Shown here one piece after another: positions 9,811 to 20,997 of a stretch of 64,000 bases of DNA. Below the pieces are notes generated by a model that was not told the DNA's origin, ran no database searches, and was given only the letters and a program-made list of their open reading frames with translations. A program made the translations under genes and the position numbers. Where the stretch lies: positions 262,731 through 326,730 of the forward strand of contig CACRSC010000003.1 of the NCBI GenBank assembly GCA_902651635.1, read 5' to 3'. Position 1 is the stretch's first letter; the number at the start of each line of letters is the position of its first letter. The DNA is from Mastigamoeba balamuthi. Taxonomy: Eukaryota; Evosea; Mastigamoebida; Mastigamoebidae.

Positions 9811-11520
9811 CAGGAGGACAATAAAGCACCTGGAAATATCCGCGCCACCTGAAAAATCCGCGCCACTTTGAAAACAATGGCAAATACCAAGAGGAACGAA
9901 GCCCGCCTGCTGCTGGCAACCCAGGAGGGTCGTGATCAGGGAAGTGCAGAGGCAAAGGCAAGGTGGCTTATAAGCCATGGTTTCAGCACATGCTGTGCAT
10001 GTGCCTCCACAGGAGTATCAAGAAGGTCTCTGGAGAGGGCCAATGCTGCTACAGCAGCAAAACGAGAGCCTCACGAACTAGGTCGTCCCTGCCAACTGAG
10101 AGAGGACGAGGAGGAGCTGCTGTTGAGGTGGCTCTATGACTTCTTCCTCAACGAGGGGAAGGATCCTGAGATTGCAGATGTTGTTGAGGAGGTACAATTT
10201 TTAGAGAAACAATAAACCCAATTCTTACTATCACAACTTAATATCCAATTAGGCAAGACGAATTATCAATAATAGAATTCAGGTCGATCCAAGTGATATG
10301 ATTCCGGTTCTTACTTCGGACTGGGCGGTCAAGATGCTTCAGAGATATCAAGAGATTCGTTTGGCCCATCCTCGCCTGATTGAGGAGGTTCGTAAAATGA
10401 CGTCAATATTATTTTCCAACTTTCTATATATTTGTATACATATATTGATTTGACATACTTTTAGGAATACAAGGCAACAAGAGAGGAGCTTACTCTCTGG
10501 TTTGGCCTATATCAACAGATTCAATCAGAACTTCGTCTAGCTGACTGGCAACTCTTCAATCTTGATGAGATGTTTTTGTCACTCGGCACTGATAAGTGCA
10601 AGGTCGTTATTTATGATGCTGATTGTGTCATAGCATGTTCCAAATTGGACAGAGCATATGACTCTTATACTATGCATTGGTGCTGATGGAACACATCTTC
10701 AGCCCGACCTGATCTTTCCTCTGATTAATTTGCCTGAAGGTGCTGTCAATTACGTGGGCTACTATAACTTCACATAGTCATCCAAGGGATGGATAAACAG
10801 GAAGATTTATTCTGAGTGGATGGAAAAAATCTTCGTTCCCAAGATTTACCAGCGCAGGGAGCAGCACAGTCAGCCTCATGCCCCAGTGGTTCTCCTTCTG
10901 GATAGCCACTCATCACGTGCTAATGCGGATCTGCTCGAGGAGCTGATGAGGGACAACATCTATGTTATGACATTTCCCTTACACTGCACACACATACTGC
11001 AGCCTCTTGATCTTTGTGTATTTGCTGTGTTCAAGTACCATCTCACTCGGGAGATCTCCTTTACAGGCACTATAACACTCAATGATAAACGTGAACGACT
11101 GCTCTCTGCAGCCAGGAAGGCCCTCTATCATGTCCTGTATGATGAGACAGTTCGTTCCAGTTTCTCCCATGGTGGCCTGTTCCCACTTCACCCAGAACTC
11201 ATACTGGACAGATGCGACTATGTCTCAGCCACTATTGCCCCACGCCATCCATATCTTATGCAGATGGGTATGCACATCAACAGCCACGTCTTCACCTCTG
11301 CAGAGGTCATTGCCGCCCTGCACCAGGGGACAGCCACCGCCCCTCTGCAGCCCCTCCAGCACGCGCTCGCACCTGCCTCCCAGGCCATCACCCCTCTCAA
11401 CCCCCTCGTCACTGCCATGATGGCAGGCATGGGCCTCTTTCGTCCTCAACAACGCTGAAATTTCTCTGCACGGATTTTTCAGGTGGCACAGATTTTTCCG
11501 GGTGCTCTATCTCACTGTAT
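9811..11520 (+). mobile_element. pogo-family (Tc1/mariner superfamily) DNA transposon, decayed
   Basis: About 1.7 kb. The left end (about 9812-9870) and the right end (about 11465-11518, inverted) share an imperfect 50-bp terminal repeat built around GCGCCACCTGAAAAATCC and AGCACC-GGAAA. The right end reads CAGTGAGATAG next to TA when viewed outward, as expected for pogo elements; the left end has drifted and no clean TA duplication is seen. It encloses a transposase gene with a psq/CENP-B-like helix-turn-helix and a DDE domain. The element sits in the AT-rich island and its own introns are AT-rich. Confidence 0.75.
9877..11458 (+). pseudogene. pogo/Tigger-type transposase, DDE_1 fold, inactivated
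   Basis: Exon 1 9877-10191 (MANTKRNEARLLL, helix-turn-helix region), exon 2 10253-10387 and exon 3 from 10465 join in frame across introns of 61 and 77 nt. The first catalytic Asp is probably in FNLDEMF. A frame change near 10650-10680 and an in-frame TAG near 10778 break the gene. The last part, from about 10820, carries LLLDSHSSRANADLLEE (second Asp) and THILQPLDLCVFAVFK (third Asp of the pogo DDD/DDE motif). The C-terminus is low complexity. It is not expected to give active transposase. Confidence 0.7.
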
Positions 11521-12256
11521 TGCAATCAGATTTCTAAGAAGTAAAGAGAGGACATAAGGTTATCTGCATCTCACTACCAGCATGCAGTCCTGATAAAAAA
11601 CTAATTGATGATGTTTCAGGACTTTAATAGACTCGAATTTCGATGCGAGAGCCTAGAAATAGCAATCAATTGGAACACACCATTTGCTCTTAGTGAAAGA
11701 GGCTTAAAGTAGAGAGTATCATAATAATGTATGAATTCTGTTCCTTGCTGTTTGCAGTAAGTGAAAAAGAGCAATGAAGACTTTTTAATACTAGAAATCA
11801 GCATTCTCATATCTCTCTTTGAACCTGTCAACAAAGATGGAATTATAATTCTCAAACGAAAAATGTGACCAGGGAGGTCGTTTTGATGGGCACTGTAAGA
11901 TGTGAGCACAGTAATTCTGGACAAACTGCACAGGTGCTGTAGTTTTGATGCTGAAAGGGTACGGGCAGGATACATGGCTCTCTGCTACATGCACATGAGA
12001 ATTGCTTTGTTGCTTTGTTGCACTGTCTTTTCAGGGAAATCAGCTTCGTCTGCCCATCAATATTGGGTAGTTCATTCATGAGTGCACCAAATCCTCAATA
12101 TCACAGAGAATAATCCCACGTCATTGAGACCGTTCGATCACCAAAGGGCGTTTGACATCATGATACCGTTATCCGAAGCTGCCTTCTGGTTGAGCTCATT
12201 TGTCTCTGGCATTTCCAGACATACTTCTTTAGACACATCCCCAAACCCCCTCTCGC
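11521..12256. other. AT-rich intergenic sequence
   Basis: A short Cys-rich open frame on the minus strand (12079 to about 11860, MNELPNIDGQTK) could be a small protein or element debris. Nothing else stands out. Confidence 0.3.
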
Positions 12257-13122
12257 ATGTTTGCCCTCTTTACCATCTTTGCGGCTCTGGCCTTTGTGAC
12301 ATCTGCCGCCCCGCCTCTGGTCGTCTGTGCCGCCCGCCAGGGCCTCGTTCGGGTCAACAGCACCGTGGCGACGTACGACGGCTCGGTAGGCGGCGGCTGG
12401 GGCATCACTCTGGGCCAATCAAGGGCCTTTGTCAACGACGGCAGCCGCATCTTCCACGTGCCCTCACCCCCCAACCCCCACCCGCACCGGCGTCTCCTTT
12501 TGTCCCTTGATAGAACCTCATCACATCTGCCGATTTCGTGTATTCGCATTCACAGGTGGACGCGGCGACGTCGGCGGGGAAGACGTATGTGCCGGGGCCG
12601 TCCAACGTTTTCTGCAGGGGCCTCATTGTAAACGAGCAGACGCACTTGCTCGCCTGGATCGAGTCGTCCTCGCAGCTGCTCCGCTGTGACTACACGAGCT
12701 GCTCGAGGACAGCGGTCGCCGCGCTGTCGCCGCTGCCGTACGACATGGCGTGGAACGGGGCCGACAGGGCCATCACTGTGGCCAACGGCGGCGGAAAAGT
12801 GTTCAAGACCGTCGACCTCACGACCAGCGCGCAGACCGTCGAGTCGCGCCCGGGCTGCGACACGGCCCCCATAACCGACGACCTGGGCAACTACTGGTGC
12901 CTCGGGTCGTACTCGATCATCAAGAACGGGGCGACTTTCCTCAGCGTGGGGGCAACCAACGGGGGGCTGGCGTACGAGCCCGTCGAGAGGCGCCTCTACT
13001 GGCCCTGCCAGAGCAGCCTCTCGGTGTGCGTGACAGGCGCAGGGCCCGCCGCCGTCATTGAGAGGGTGCACGCGGTGACTGGGGGCACCAACTACATAGA
13101 GGATTGTGCCGCCAGGGTCTGA
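12257..13122 (+). CDS. secreted Cys-containing repeat protein, upstream member of a tandem pair
   Basis: Exons 12257-12457 and 12556-13122; 255 residues. A clear signal peptide (MFALFTIFAALAFVTSA) precedes LVVCAARQGLVRV. The mature part has repeated strands of the kind HLLAW, LLRCDYTSC, PLPYDMAWNG and RLYWPC, which recall YWTD/NHL-type propeller blades, but I cannot assign a family. It ends YIEDCAARV. It shares exon structure and roughly 40 percent identity by eye with the gene at 14483, so the two arose by tandem duplication. Secretion or lysosomal location is expected. Confidence 0.8.
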
Positions 13123-14482
13123 AAAAGGAACAGCCCAGCCTGTGGTGTGCCATGTGAAACTGGGGGCATACGCCACACAAGAGCTTCCCAAGTCACGGGC
13201 AGCCAGCAATAAATCACAGACCGCATTGTGCACAGTCCCTCCTGGACGGCAACTCAATCTGTGTGATGCCAGCATGGCCCCCACCTCCCAGAGCGCAGCA
13301 AAGGGATGCAAAGGATGGCATTCTCGGCCACGGAAATGCTACACCCCCGTTACGGTATCATTTCCTCGGTCCATATCAGCCCCATTGCCCCATTGCCAAC
13401 ACAACCAACGGAAGGGGGGACTGTCTGCAAGGAGGGGCAGGCTGGTTGATGCGCAGTGAGTGGCTAGATGTATCTTTGCAAAAAAGACATATCCACACGA
13501 CAACGGTTGTTTGACGTCAGATCGTACAGTTCTTGAGGGTGGGATTCTTGAGTCCACAACTGACATCTTCCTCATTCAGCACATAGTCAGAGCACGCCCT
13601 CACCCCTATTGCATCTTTCTCCCACTGTTTCCCAACCGCTCTCTCCTCACTCCCAACTATGCCTCCCTACCCGTTGCCCCGCTCACCTACCCCCGCAGAG
13701 GCCTCGCCCGTTCTGATCCGCTACAGCGGTCCACTCGGGATGGTATGACACGGACGTTACCGTGGCTCAGTCATTGTCAATGGCCTGCGTTGTGAGAAGA
13801 CCTTCTACGGAGGACCTGCTGGTCATTTCGAAATTTGTGGTAAGCTCTGGGCGCTGAGTCGGACTCGCGTGAGGGAAGAACCTAACTGCCGTCAAGGTGA
13901 AACTGCTGGCGGGCCACTGAGTCGCTGTGGCATCGCTCGCGGTGTGGGAAGTCGCACTCGGATCAGTGACGGGCGGGCCGCTGGCCGCTGGACCTCCCCC
14001 ACACACCTGGGACGACTTCTGGTTCCTAGTGGGTTGTGGCGTACCGGCATGCGTTCCCGAAGACGGTCCTCTCAGTTCAGATTCTGCGAAGTGGGTAGCT
14101 TGCCCTAGTGGACAGCACCAATGCCCCACGGGGAGGCGACGTCATCAGAATCTGCTCCGGCACGGCGGAGTGACCTATCATATAACTGTGTCACCCGGCC
14201 CTTCTTACATACAACACAATCTTCAACAGCAAAACACCGTGGAATCTGCTCTCCGATCCTCCTGAGCTGCCGTTGGGCAGATACCGGTCACTCTATCCCG
14301 GGGTCACTGCTAAATTCAGTATTCATGACGTCGTCAACGTCAGACAGATACACGCCATCCTTTTCTCCCCTCTTTGCGAGGTTCCCCTGGCATTTCACTA
14401 TTTTCTGCCACCGGTTCAGATAAGGCATTTCCTCTGTTTCCTCCCATACAAAAAAGCCACACCCCCCCACTGCTCTGGTAGG
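13123..14482. other. spacer between the tandem secreted genes, with possible exon-like pieces
   Basis: About 1.36 kb. A stretch near 13700-14100 (+) reads as RYSGPLGM followed by a frame with VNGLRCEKTFYGGPAGHFEICG and carries acceptor-like CCCCGCAG near 13694-13701. It could be a small gene or a relic. No full structure could be built. Confidence 0.25.
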
Positions 14483-15378
14483 ATGAATTCCCTGCTCGCT
14501 CTTCTCGCGTCCCTCGCCCTCGGCCTCTGCAGCGCCCAGCCGCTGGTCGTCTGCACCACGCTGAACGGCCTCATCCGCGTCCGCTCCACCATCTCTGCTG
14601 TCTACGACGCCTCGGTGGGCGGCGGCATCGGCATCACGATGGGCACCAGCAAGGCCTTTGTCAACGAGGGCACCCTCATCTTCCATGTGCGCAATGCCCT
14701 CTATTTCGGCAGCGATCTCCCAATTCCCACGCCCCGCCCGCCCCTCTTCTTCTCTGTGCCCGATCCCGGGCGCAGGTCGACGCCCTGACGTTCACGGGCA
14801 AGACGATCCTCGGGGCGCCCTCGAACCCCAACTCCAAGTCGCTCGTGGTGGCCGAGACGCGGCACCTGCTGGCGTGGTCCGAGTGGCCCAGCTCGAAGGT
14901 CTACCTCTGCGACTTCACCAACTGCGACACCAAGATCACCGTCGCCACGGTCGCGCCGGTGCCCTACGACATGGAGTGGTTCGGGCCCGACACCGTCAGC
15001 ACCGTCGGGGGCACCGACGACGCCAGCAGGGTCTTCAAGACGCTGAGCCTGACCGACGGCTCGCAGGTCGTGCTGCCGTTCCCGGGCTGCCTGTCGGCGC
15101 CTGCGTTCGACGACAGCAACAACGCGTGGTGCCTCGGGCGCAACTCGATCCTCCTCAACGGCAAGACGTTCATGGCCCTCAGCAGCACCCCGCACGGCGG
15201 GCTCGTCTACGAGCTGGACGAGGGCAGGCTCTACTGGCCCTGCGAGGGCGGCCACGCCATCTGCATCTCGGGGCTCAACGGGCAGGGCGGGCCGTCCAAC
15301 GTCATCGAGAAGATGTGGATGCTCACCACCGGCGACAACGTCATCGAGGACTGCGCCGCAAGGGTCTTCTCCAAGTGA
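14483..15378 (+). CDS. secreted Cys-containing repeat protein, downstream member of a tandem pair
   Basis: Exons 14483-14686 and 14776-15378; 268 residues. The intron sits at the same place as in its neighbour (IFH|VDA). Signal peptide MNSLLALLASLALGLCSA. Shared blocks with the upstream paralogue include GITMGTSKAFVNEG, HLLAW, PVPYDMEW, RVFKT, GRLYWPC and a C-terminal VIEDCAARV. Four or more Cys pairs are conserved, consistent with an extracellular protein. Function unknown. Confidence 0.82.
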
Positions 15379-15795
15379 GGCCCTGGCCGGGCCCTGCTGG
15401 CCAGCTGGCGCCCAGGAGTCCTCTCGGTCCCTGCCATTTCCTGGCTCTCAGAGGTGAGCACAACAAACACTCTGGTGTACAAAAATGTTCGAGTCGCGAT
15501 GCATCCATCGCTTTCCTACGCACCAGCCGTCCCGGGTATTGCCACTTCTGCGCGTCCGAGACACGCACAGGGGCTTTTCTGGTTTTCTGGCACGCGGCTG
15601 CACGAGGACCAGAATACGCAAGCAAACAACAGCCATCCAACCACCACGCACAGAGACCAACGACATCGGGTGAACAGGGCAGCAAGCACGCCACACAGAG
15701 GCAGCTGCTGCCAGGTGCTTACGTTGTGCAAAATAAATCATCAAACTGCAGTCCGGGGGGAGGAGGTGGTCAAGGGCCCAGGGGCTCCACGGCAG
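15379..15795. other. intergenic, convergent 3' ends
   Basis: Lies between the stop of the secreted protein and the stop of the minus-strand PH-domain gene. No gene seen. Confidence 0.4.
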
Positions 15796-17795
15796 TCACA
15801 CAGGAGACCCCGCAACGGGCGACGCCGGCGCGGTGGGCCCGTTGCTGTTGCTGCCACGCTGGCGCAGCCACATGAGCGCGGCCATGTCCCTGGCGGCCTC
15901 CACGGCGTCCCTGGCCGCAGCCTTGGGGGGCACGACACCCCGCGCCCACGCGAGGAGTGGCTTGGCCCTCGCGGCCAGCGTCTCGCCCAGGGCGCCACCA
16001 GAGGCGCTCGCGGACACCTGCATGCACACGGGCGACAGGAACTGCGGCAGCGACGCCGAGCACGGCGGGGTCGCTGGCGGTAGAGCGACTGAGTTGCGCG
16101 AGTAGTAGTCGCGCATCCCGGCGTCGGGCCTCCACGACGAGGTCACGCGCGGGCTGCACGGCGGTGTCGGGGCCTCGTACCTCGGCGGGGGCGGGCGCAC
16201 AGGCGACGCCGACGACCCGGGCGACATGCCTGGCGCCGGCGCGCTGGGAGGCACCGGCGGCACTGTGCTGCGCTCTGGCGGGATGGCCAGGGGCTTCGTG
16301 CTCGTCAGCGACAGGGCTCGCATCATCGGCGACAGCGCCTCCGCGCCCGCCGTCTGCCGGGGCGCGGGCGACGGGGAGGGGAGCTTCTCCAGCGCAGGCG
16401 GCTGCTGGGACGAGGGGTCCGCGGGCTCCGGCACGGGCGCGAGGCTCGTCGAGCGCATGGCGATCATCGACTGCAGGCCCGGGGTCATCAGGCCCGCAGG
16501 CGACGTCGAGGCCACCGACACGGAGCTGGCGGAGCTCATCGACCGGCTCGAGGGCGCGCGGAAGAACGGCGTCAGGGACATCTGCCGCGAGTGCAGCGTG
16601 CCGCCGCCCGCCGACGAGAGGTCCGACGCGGTGCCCGTGCCCGTGGCCGTGGAGGCGCCCGCCAGCGACCCCACGAACATCTGCTGCGGCCCCCTCGTGG
16701 CCCTCTGCGACATCCTCGACTTGCGCTTCTGCGCCTTGGTCAGCGACACGCGCTGCGGGGCCCCGGCGGTGGACGAGACCCTTGGGCCCTGCACTCGCTT
16801 CTTCTGTTGCGGCTGCTGCTGGGGCTGCTGGGGCTGCTGCTGGGGCTGCTGCTGCGGCTGCTGCGCGTGCGCCAGGGCGGAAGACGAGGAGGAGGAGACG
16901 TGCGATGCGTGCGCAGCGGACGAAGTCCTCTCGCCCGAGTGGTGCGTGCGGCCAGAGGCGTACAGCGCCGACGACGACTCCCCCGACGCCATCGGCGACT
17001 CGATCCTGGGGCTCCTGGCTCCCGACGGCGGCGCAGGAGGCGTGGCGGCCTGCAGTTTTGCTGCAGGCAAGTAAAAAACCGCAACGGTCGTCAGTATGGA
17101 AAACGGCCCACAACGGACGGTTTTTCCCCCAGAGCCGAGACGGTTGTGAAGCAAGTGGGGGTCGGAGGGGGTGGGGCAGCGCACGGGCGGCGAGCTGCAA
17201 GGCGAGGAGCCAGTCGGATCTCTCGGCAACGCTGTGGGCGCGGGCGACGAAGCAACGCTTGTCGGCCAGCGTCACAGTGAACTCGGCGCCCGGCCCGCTG
17301 CTGACGCCGGTGACGCCGCCCGTCTGCAGGATGACCTTGGGGAGGGCCTGCAGCGCACCGTGAGCGCGGGCACGGGGGTGCGGGGTGCCCGGGGGCTCAC
17401 CGGCGAGGGCCCGATGGACAGGAACTCTGGGGTCACGCTCAGGTACTTTTTCCGCCACTTGTTGCCGCGTGTACCGATCCGCACCATGATGCTGCCCTCC
17501 TTCAGCACCTGGTGGGTGGGGGAGGGGGGAGCCGCAGGGCGTCGCAGGGCGTTGAGCGGGGGTTTTTCGGTGCCACGCAGAGGGGTTCCGGCGGGTGTGG
17601 GGGGCGACGGGCAGAGAAGAGGGGGAACAGAGGAACAGAGCGGACCCCGTTTTCGGCGAGGGCCTCGGTCATGAAGGCGAACGTGTGCTCGTCGTAGAGG
17701 CGGTCGAGGTAGGAGCGGAGGCCCCCGGCGCTGCAGGGCACCGAGGAGCCCAGCGAGACAAAGGCGAGCGGGGGCACTGCGTGCTGTTCCTCCAT
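15796..17795 (-). CDS. PH-domain protein with Gln/Pro- and Ser-rich disordered region
   Basis: Exons 17646-17795, 17401-17508, 17185-17347 and 15796-17060; 561 residues from MEEQHAVPPL. Residues 20-50 include GLRSYLDRLYDEHTF. A PH domain follows at about 50-140: VLKEGSIMVRIG, KWRKKYLSV, then VILQTGGVTGV and FTVTLADKRCFVARA, ending with SDWLLALQLAA, the Trp of the C-terminal PH helix. The rest is low complexity: a Gln/Pro tract near residue 210, then Ser/Pro-rich sequence with basic patches such as KAQKRKSRM. The last 90 residues look helical (ARDAVEAARDMAALMWL). It probably binds phosphoinositides and acts as an adaptor. A family beyond PH cannot be named. Confidence 0.78.
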
Positions 17796-18303
17796 CAGCA
17801 CCCCCCAACACACACGGTTCACACGGTTCCTCCACAGCAGCAGTCTTCAACTTTTCCCCCAAATCTCTTTTGGCGAAAGCACCGCAAACACCCCATTCCC
17901 GACCCCCCCTGTCGCTCGCCACGCCGCCGTCGCCGCTATGCCGCGGCAAGCAAGTGCGGGCGAACAGACAGCAGAGAGGAAGCGGCTGGTGTCCTCTGCT
18001 TCCCAGGGTGGAAATATCGGACTGATATTTCCGAATCTCATTCAATTGCCGGGTGCAGGATGGCTCGAGGCTCCGGAGGCTCCCTCTCTATTTCTCCTCC
18101 GGCCGACAAGCCTTGCACAGGAGCACGGGGGAGCAATTTCCCGGTCGAGATATGCCGAGCCCTTAGATATCAGATAGATATTTCCCCGACATAACCAGAA
18201 GATCTTAAAGTACTCGCAACACCCCGCGGACGCTCTCCCCGCAGAGTTTCCGCGAACCGCACACCCAGCGCCCCCCACCACCCCGCCCACCCTCTCGCCG
18301 CCA
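17796..18303. promoter_or_regulatory. divergent promoter between PH-domain gene and calcineurin A
   Basis: Contains the perfect inverted repeat GGAAATATC-GGACT-GATATTTCC at 18010-18032 and another GATATTTCC at 18177-18185, with GAGATATG and AGATATCAGATA nearby. No ORF. Position and the repeated motif suggest transcription-factor binding sites. Confidence 0.45.
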
Positions 18304-20997
18304 ATGTCGTCCTGGACCGACGCCCCCAACTACATCACCACCCCCGACCGCCGCGTCGACATCCCGACACCCGAGGTCCTCCGCCCCACCGCCTCTCCAC
18401 CGCGTCTCCCGCCCCGTGCGACCGTTTCCGACGCGTCTCGGGCCAGTGGCGCGTGATGCCAGAGGAGGCGCTGTTCGGGTGCGGCGACGGGAGGCCCGAC
18501 GTGGCCGCCCTGGCCGAGCACCTGCGGAGGGAGGGGAGGCTCGAGCAGGCGGCCGTCCAGCGCCTCGTCTCGGAGCTGCGCTCGTCGCTTTTCCCGCTGC
18601 CCAACCTCGCCACCATCTCGGGGCCCGTCACCGGTGCGCGGCCCCGCTGGCGCCTCTCCGCGTTTCTCCGGTTCTGCTTTCCTCCGCTGCGGGGTGGCGT
18701 TCTTTTCGTTATTTCAGGGCGGCTATTTCATTTTCCCCGTCCGCTGACTGACGTGTTACGACGCGTTTTCGGACGGTTACAGTCGTCGGCGACCTACACG
18801 GGCAGTACTACGGTACGCGGCCGGCGCGGCTGTGGGTGGGGCGCGGCTGAAAGGCGGTGGGTGGCGCAGACCTGCTGCAAGTGCTGGAGCGGGAGGGGCT
18901 GCCGCCGCGGACGAGGTACGTGTTCCTGGGGGACTACGTGGACCGCGGGTCGTTTGGCGTGGAGGTCTGCCTGCTGCTGTTCGCGCTGCGGCTGGCGCAC
19001 CCCGAGAGCGTCGTGCTGCTGCGCGGCAACCACGAGAGCCGCACGGCGACGGCGCACTTCAGCTTCCGGCGCGAGTGCCAGGTCAAGTACAGCGACGACG
19101 AGTACATGGCGTTCATGGACGCCTTCGACAGCCTGCAGCTCGCCTGCGCCGTCGACTGCGGGGCCTCGGGCAGGGCCCTCTGCGTGCACGCGGGGCTCGG
19201 GCCCGAGTGGCGCAGGCTCGACGACATCGAGGCCGTCGACCGCTTCGGGGAGCCGCCGCGCGAGGGGCTGTTCTGCGACGTGCTCTGGTCGGACCCCCTC
19301 GGCGACGACACGGCCGAGGGCCTCTCGGAGGCCGACCTCGAGGAGTGGCGCGCCGTCTCGTTCGTGCCCAACCCCGACCGCGGCTGCAGCTACGTCTACG
19401 GCTACGCCGCGGTGCTGCCCTTCTGCAGGGACAACGGCATCGCGACGCTCGTCCGCGGCCACGAGGTCCAGAAGGAGGGCTACGCGCTGCACAGGATGAC
19501 GCTGGCCCAGGAGCAGCGGGCCGTGCCGCTGGCCATGACCGTCTTCACGGCGCCCAACTACTGCGACACGTACCAGAACACCGCGGCGGTGCTGCACCTC
19601 TTCGACGGCATGCACTGCGCGCCGCTCGACCTCTGGACGTTCCAGTCCGTCGAGCACCCGTTCTGGACCCCGCGCTTCTCCAACGCCTTCGAGCTCTCGA
19701 TGACGCTTATCACCGAGCAGCGTGCGCAGGGCTCTCTCTCTCCCTCTCTCTGTCCTGCTCCTCCCTCTGCCTTCTGACCCGACCGACGTCTCTCTGCGCG
19801 GCTGCTGCTCTTGCGTGCGGGCCTCAGTGACCTCGATCATGAAGAGGGCGGCCAAGGCGCTGAGAGAGCCGCGCCCCGTGCAGAGGAGGCCCGGGATGAT
19901 CGCCAAGACGCACTCGCTGGGGACGATCGAGCGCGTGCAGCGCGACACGGTGACGCGGGTCTCGGTGCGGGAGAAGGCGGCGTCGTGGTCCAAGCCGGCG
20001 CCGATCATCGTGAGCGGCAAGCGCAAGAGCGTCGACAAGATACCGTCGGGGATCATCCGCGAGGCGACTCAGCTCTACTCGTCGATCGAGCGCAACAAGC
20101 ACAAGTGGCAGGGCTGGACCAACCCCGAGGTCCAGCTGGAGCTCGAGATGCTCCGCGGAGTCCTCAGCAGGGCCCGCGCAGCCCACATCGCCAAAGGCAC
20201 GCAGCTCCCCCCGGCGCAGTCTCTGCGCGCTCTGGCGGCCGAGCTTCCTGGCGCCGCCCACTCCCCCGCTCCCCCGCCCGCTCAGTCTCACTCGCTGGCG
20301 CTGCATCGCAGTGGACAACGTGTTCGAGATCGCCAAGGAGGAGGACTACGAGAACGAGATGCTGCCGCCCATCGTCGACGTGCGCGAGTTCTGGGAGCGC
20401 ACCACTGCGCCCGCCCCCGCGCCGACGCGTACGCCGACGCCGACGCCGTCCAAGCAGCCCGTCGTGTCCCCGGCGCTGCGGGCGTCGTCGCGGAGCCCCT
20501 CGCGGAGCCCGTCGGGGAGCCCACGCCTCTCGCCGACCGTCCGCAGCCCGTCGGACCCCACGATCGTGTCGCCCGTCTCGCGGTCGCGTGCGCCCGAGAT
20601 ATACAAGCGCAGCCCGCTGGGCCAGAGCCCCGCCGTGTCGCCCCTGGCGGGCCTGCGCCAGAGGGCCCCGGCGCCGCCGACGGAGCTCGTGCTCGACGAG
20701 ACGATACTCGAGAGGAAGCGGCCGCCCAGCCCCGTGCAGGCAAGCCCGAACCCCAGCCCGAGCCCCAGCGTCGCGCTCAGGGCCCCGCGGACGCTCGCGT
20801 CGCCCGCGCGGCTGCTGCCGTGCGTCGCGGACGTGGACGTCGCAGCAGAGGTGCGCGCGCAGTTGGGGGAGAGGTGCGAGGGCTCACGGGGGCTAACGGC
20901 ACTGCAGGAGCACTGGTGGCCGTCGGTCATCAAGCTGTTCGCTGTGCTCTCGCTCTGCGGGGCGTTTGGCATCGTGGTCGGCGACCTGCTCAGCTAG
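18304..20997 (+). CDS. calcineurin A (PP2B catalytic subunit) with C-terminal membrane anchor
   Basis: Exons 18304-18375, 18447-18633, 18783-18812, 18870-19721, then a fifth ending at 20196 (GC donor) or 20218, and a last from 20312 or 20286 to 20997; 731 or 747 residues. The 30-nt third exon encodes VVGDLHGQYY. PPP motifs follow in order: GDLHG, GDYVDRG, RGNHE, VHAGL and RGHEV, with FRRECQVKYSDD and CDVLWSDPL as in calcineurin. After the catalytic core come the B-subunit-binding helix, KIPSGIIREA like the calcineurin regulatory segment, and VFEIAKEEDYENEMLPP resembling the autoinhibitory peptide. A Ser/Pro-rich linker leads to a hydrophobic C-terminus (IKLFAVLSLCGAFG). It should be a Ca/calmodulin-activated Ser/Thr phosphatase, here tail-anchored. 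An in-frame intron of 57 nt may remove 20851-20907. Confidence 0.88.

Noticed and set aside
11790-12079. Small Cys-rich minus-strand gene
   Set aside because: A possible intron gives about 75 residues, but there is no homology and the region is AT-rich; kept only as a note.
18794-20056. 420-codon minus-strand frame over the phosphatase
   Set aside because: Shadow of calcineurin A, which has all its catalytic motifs on the plus strand.
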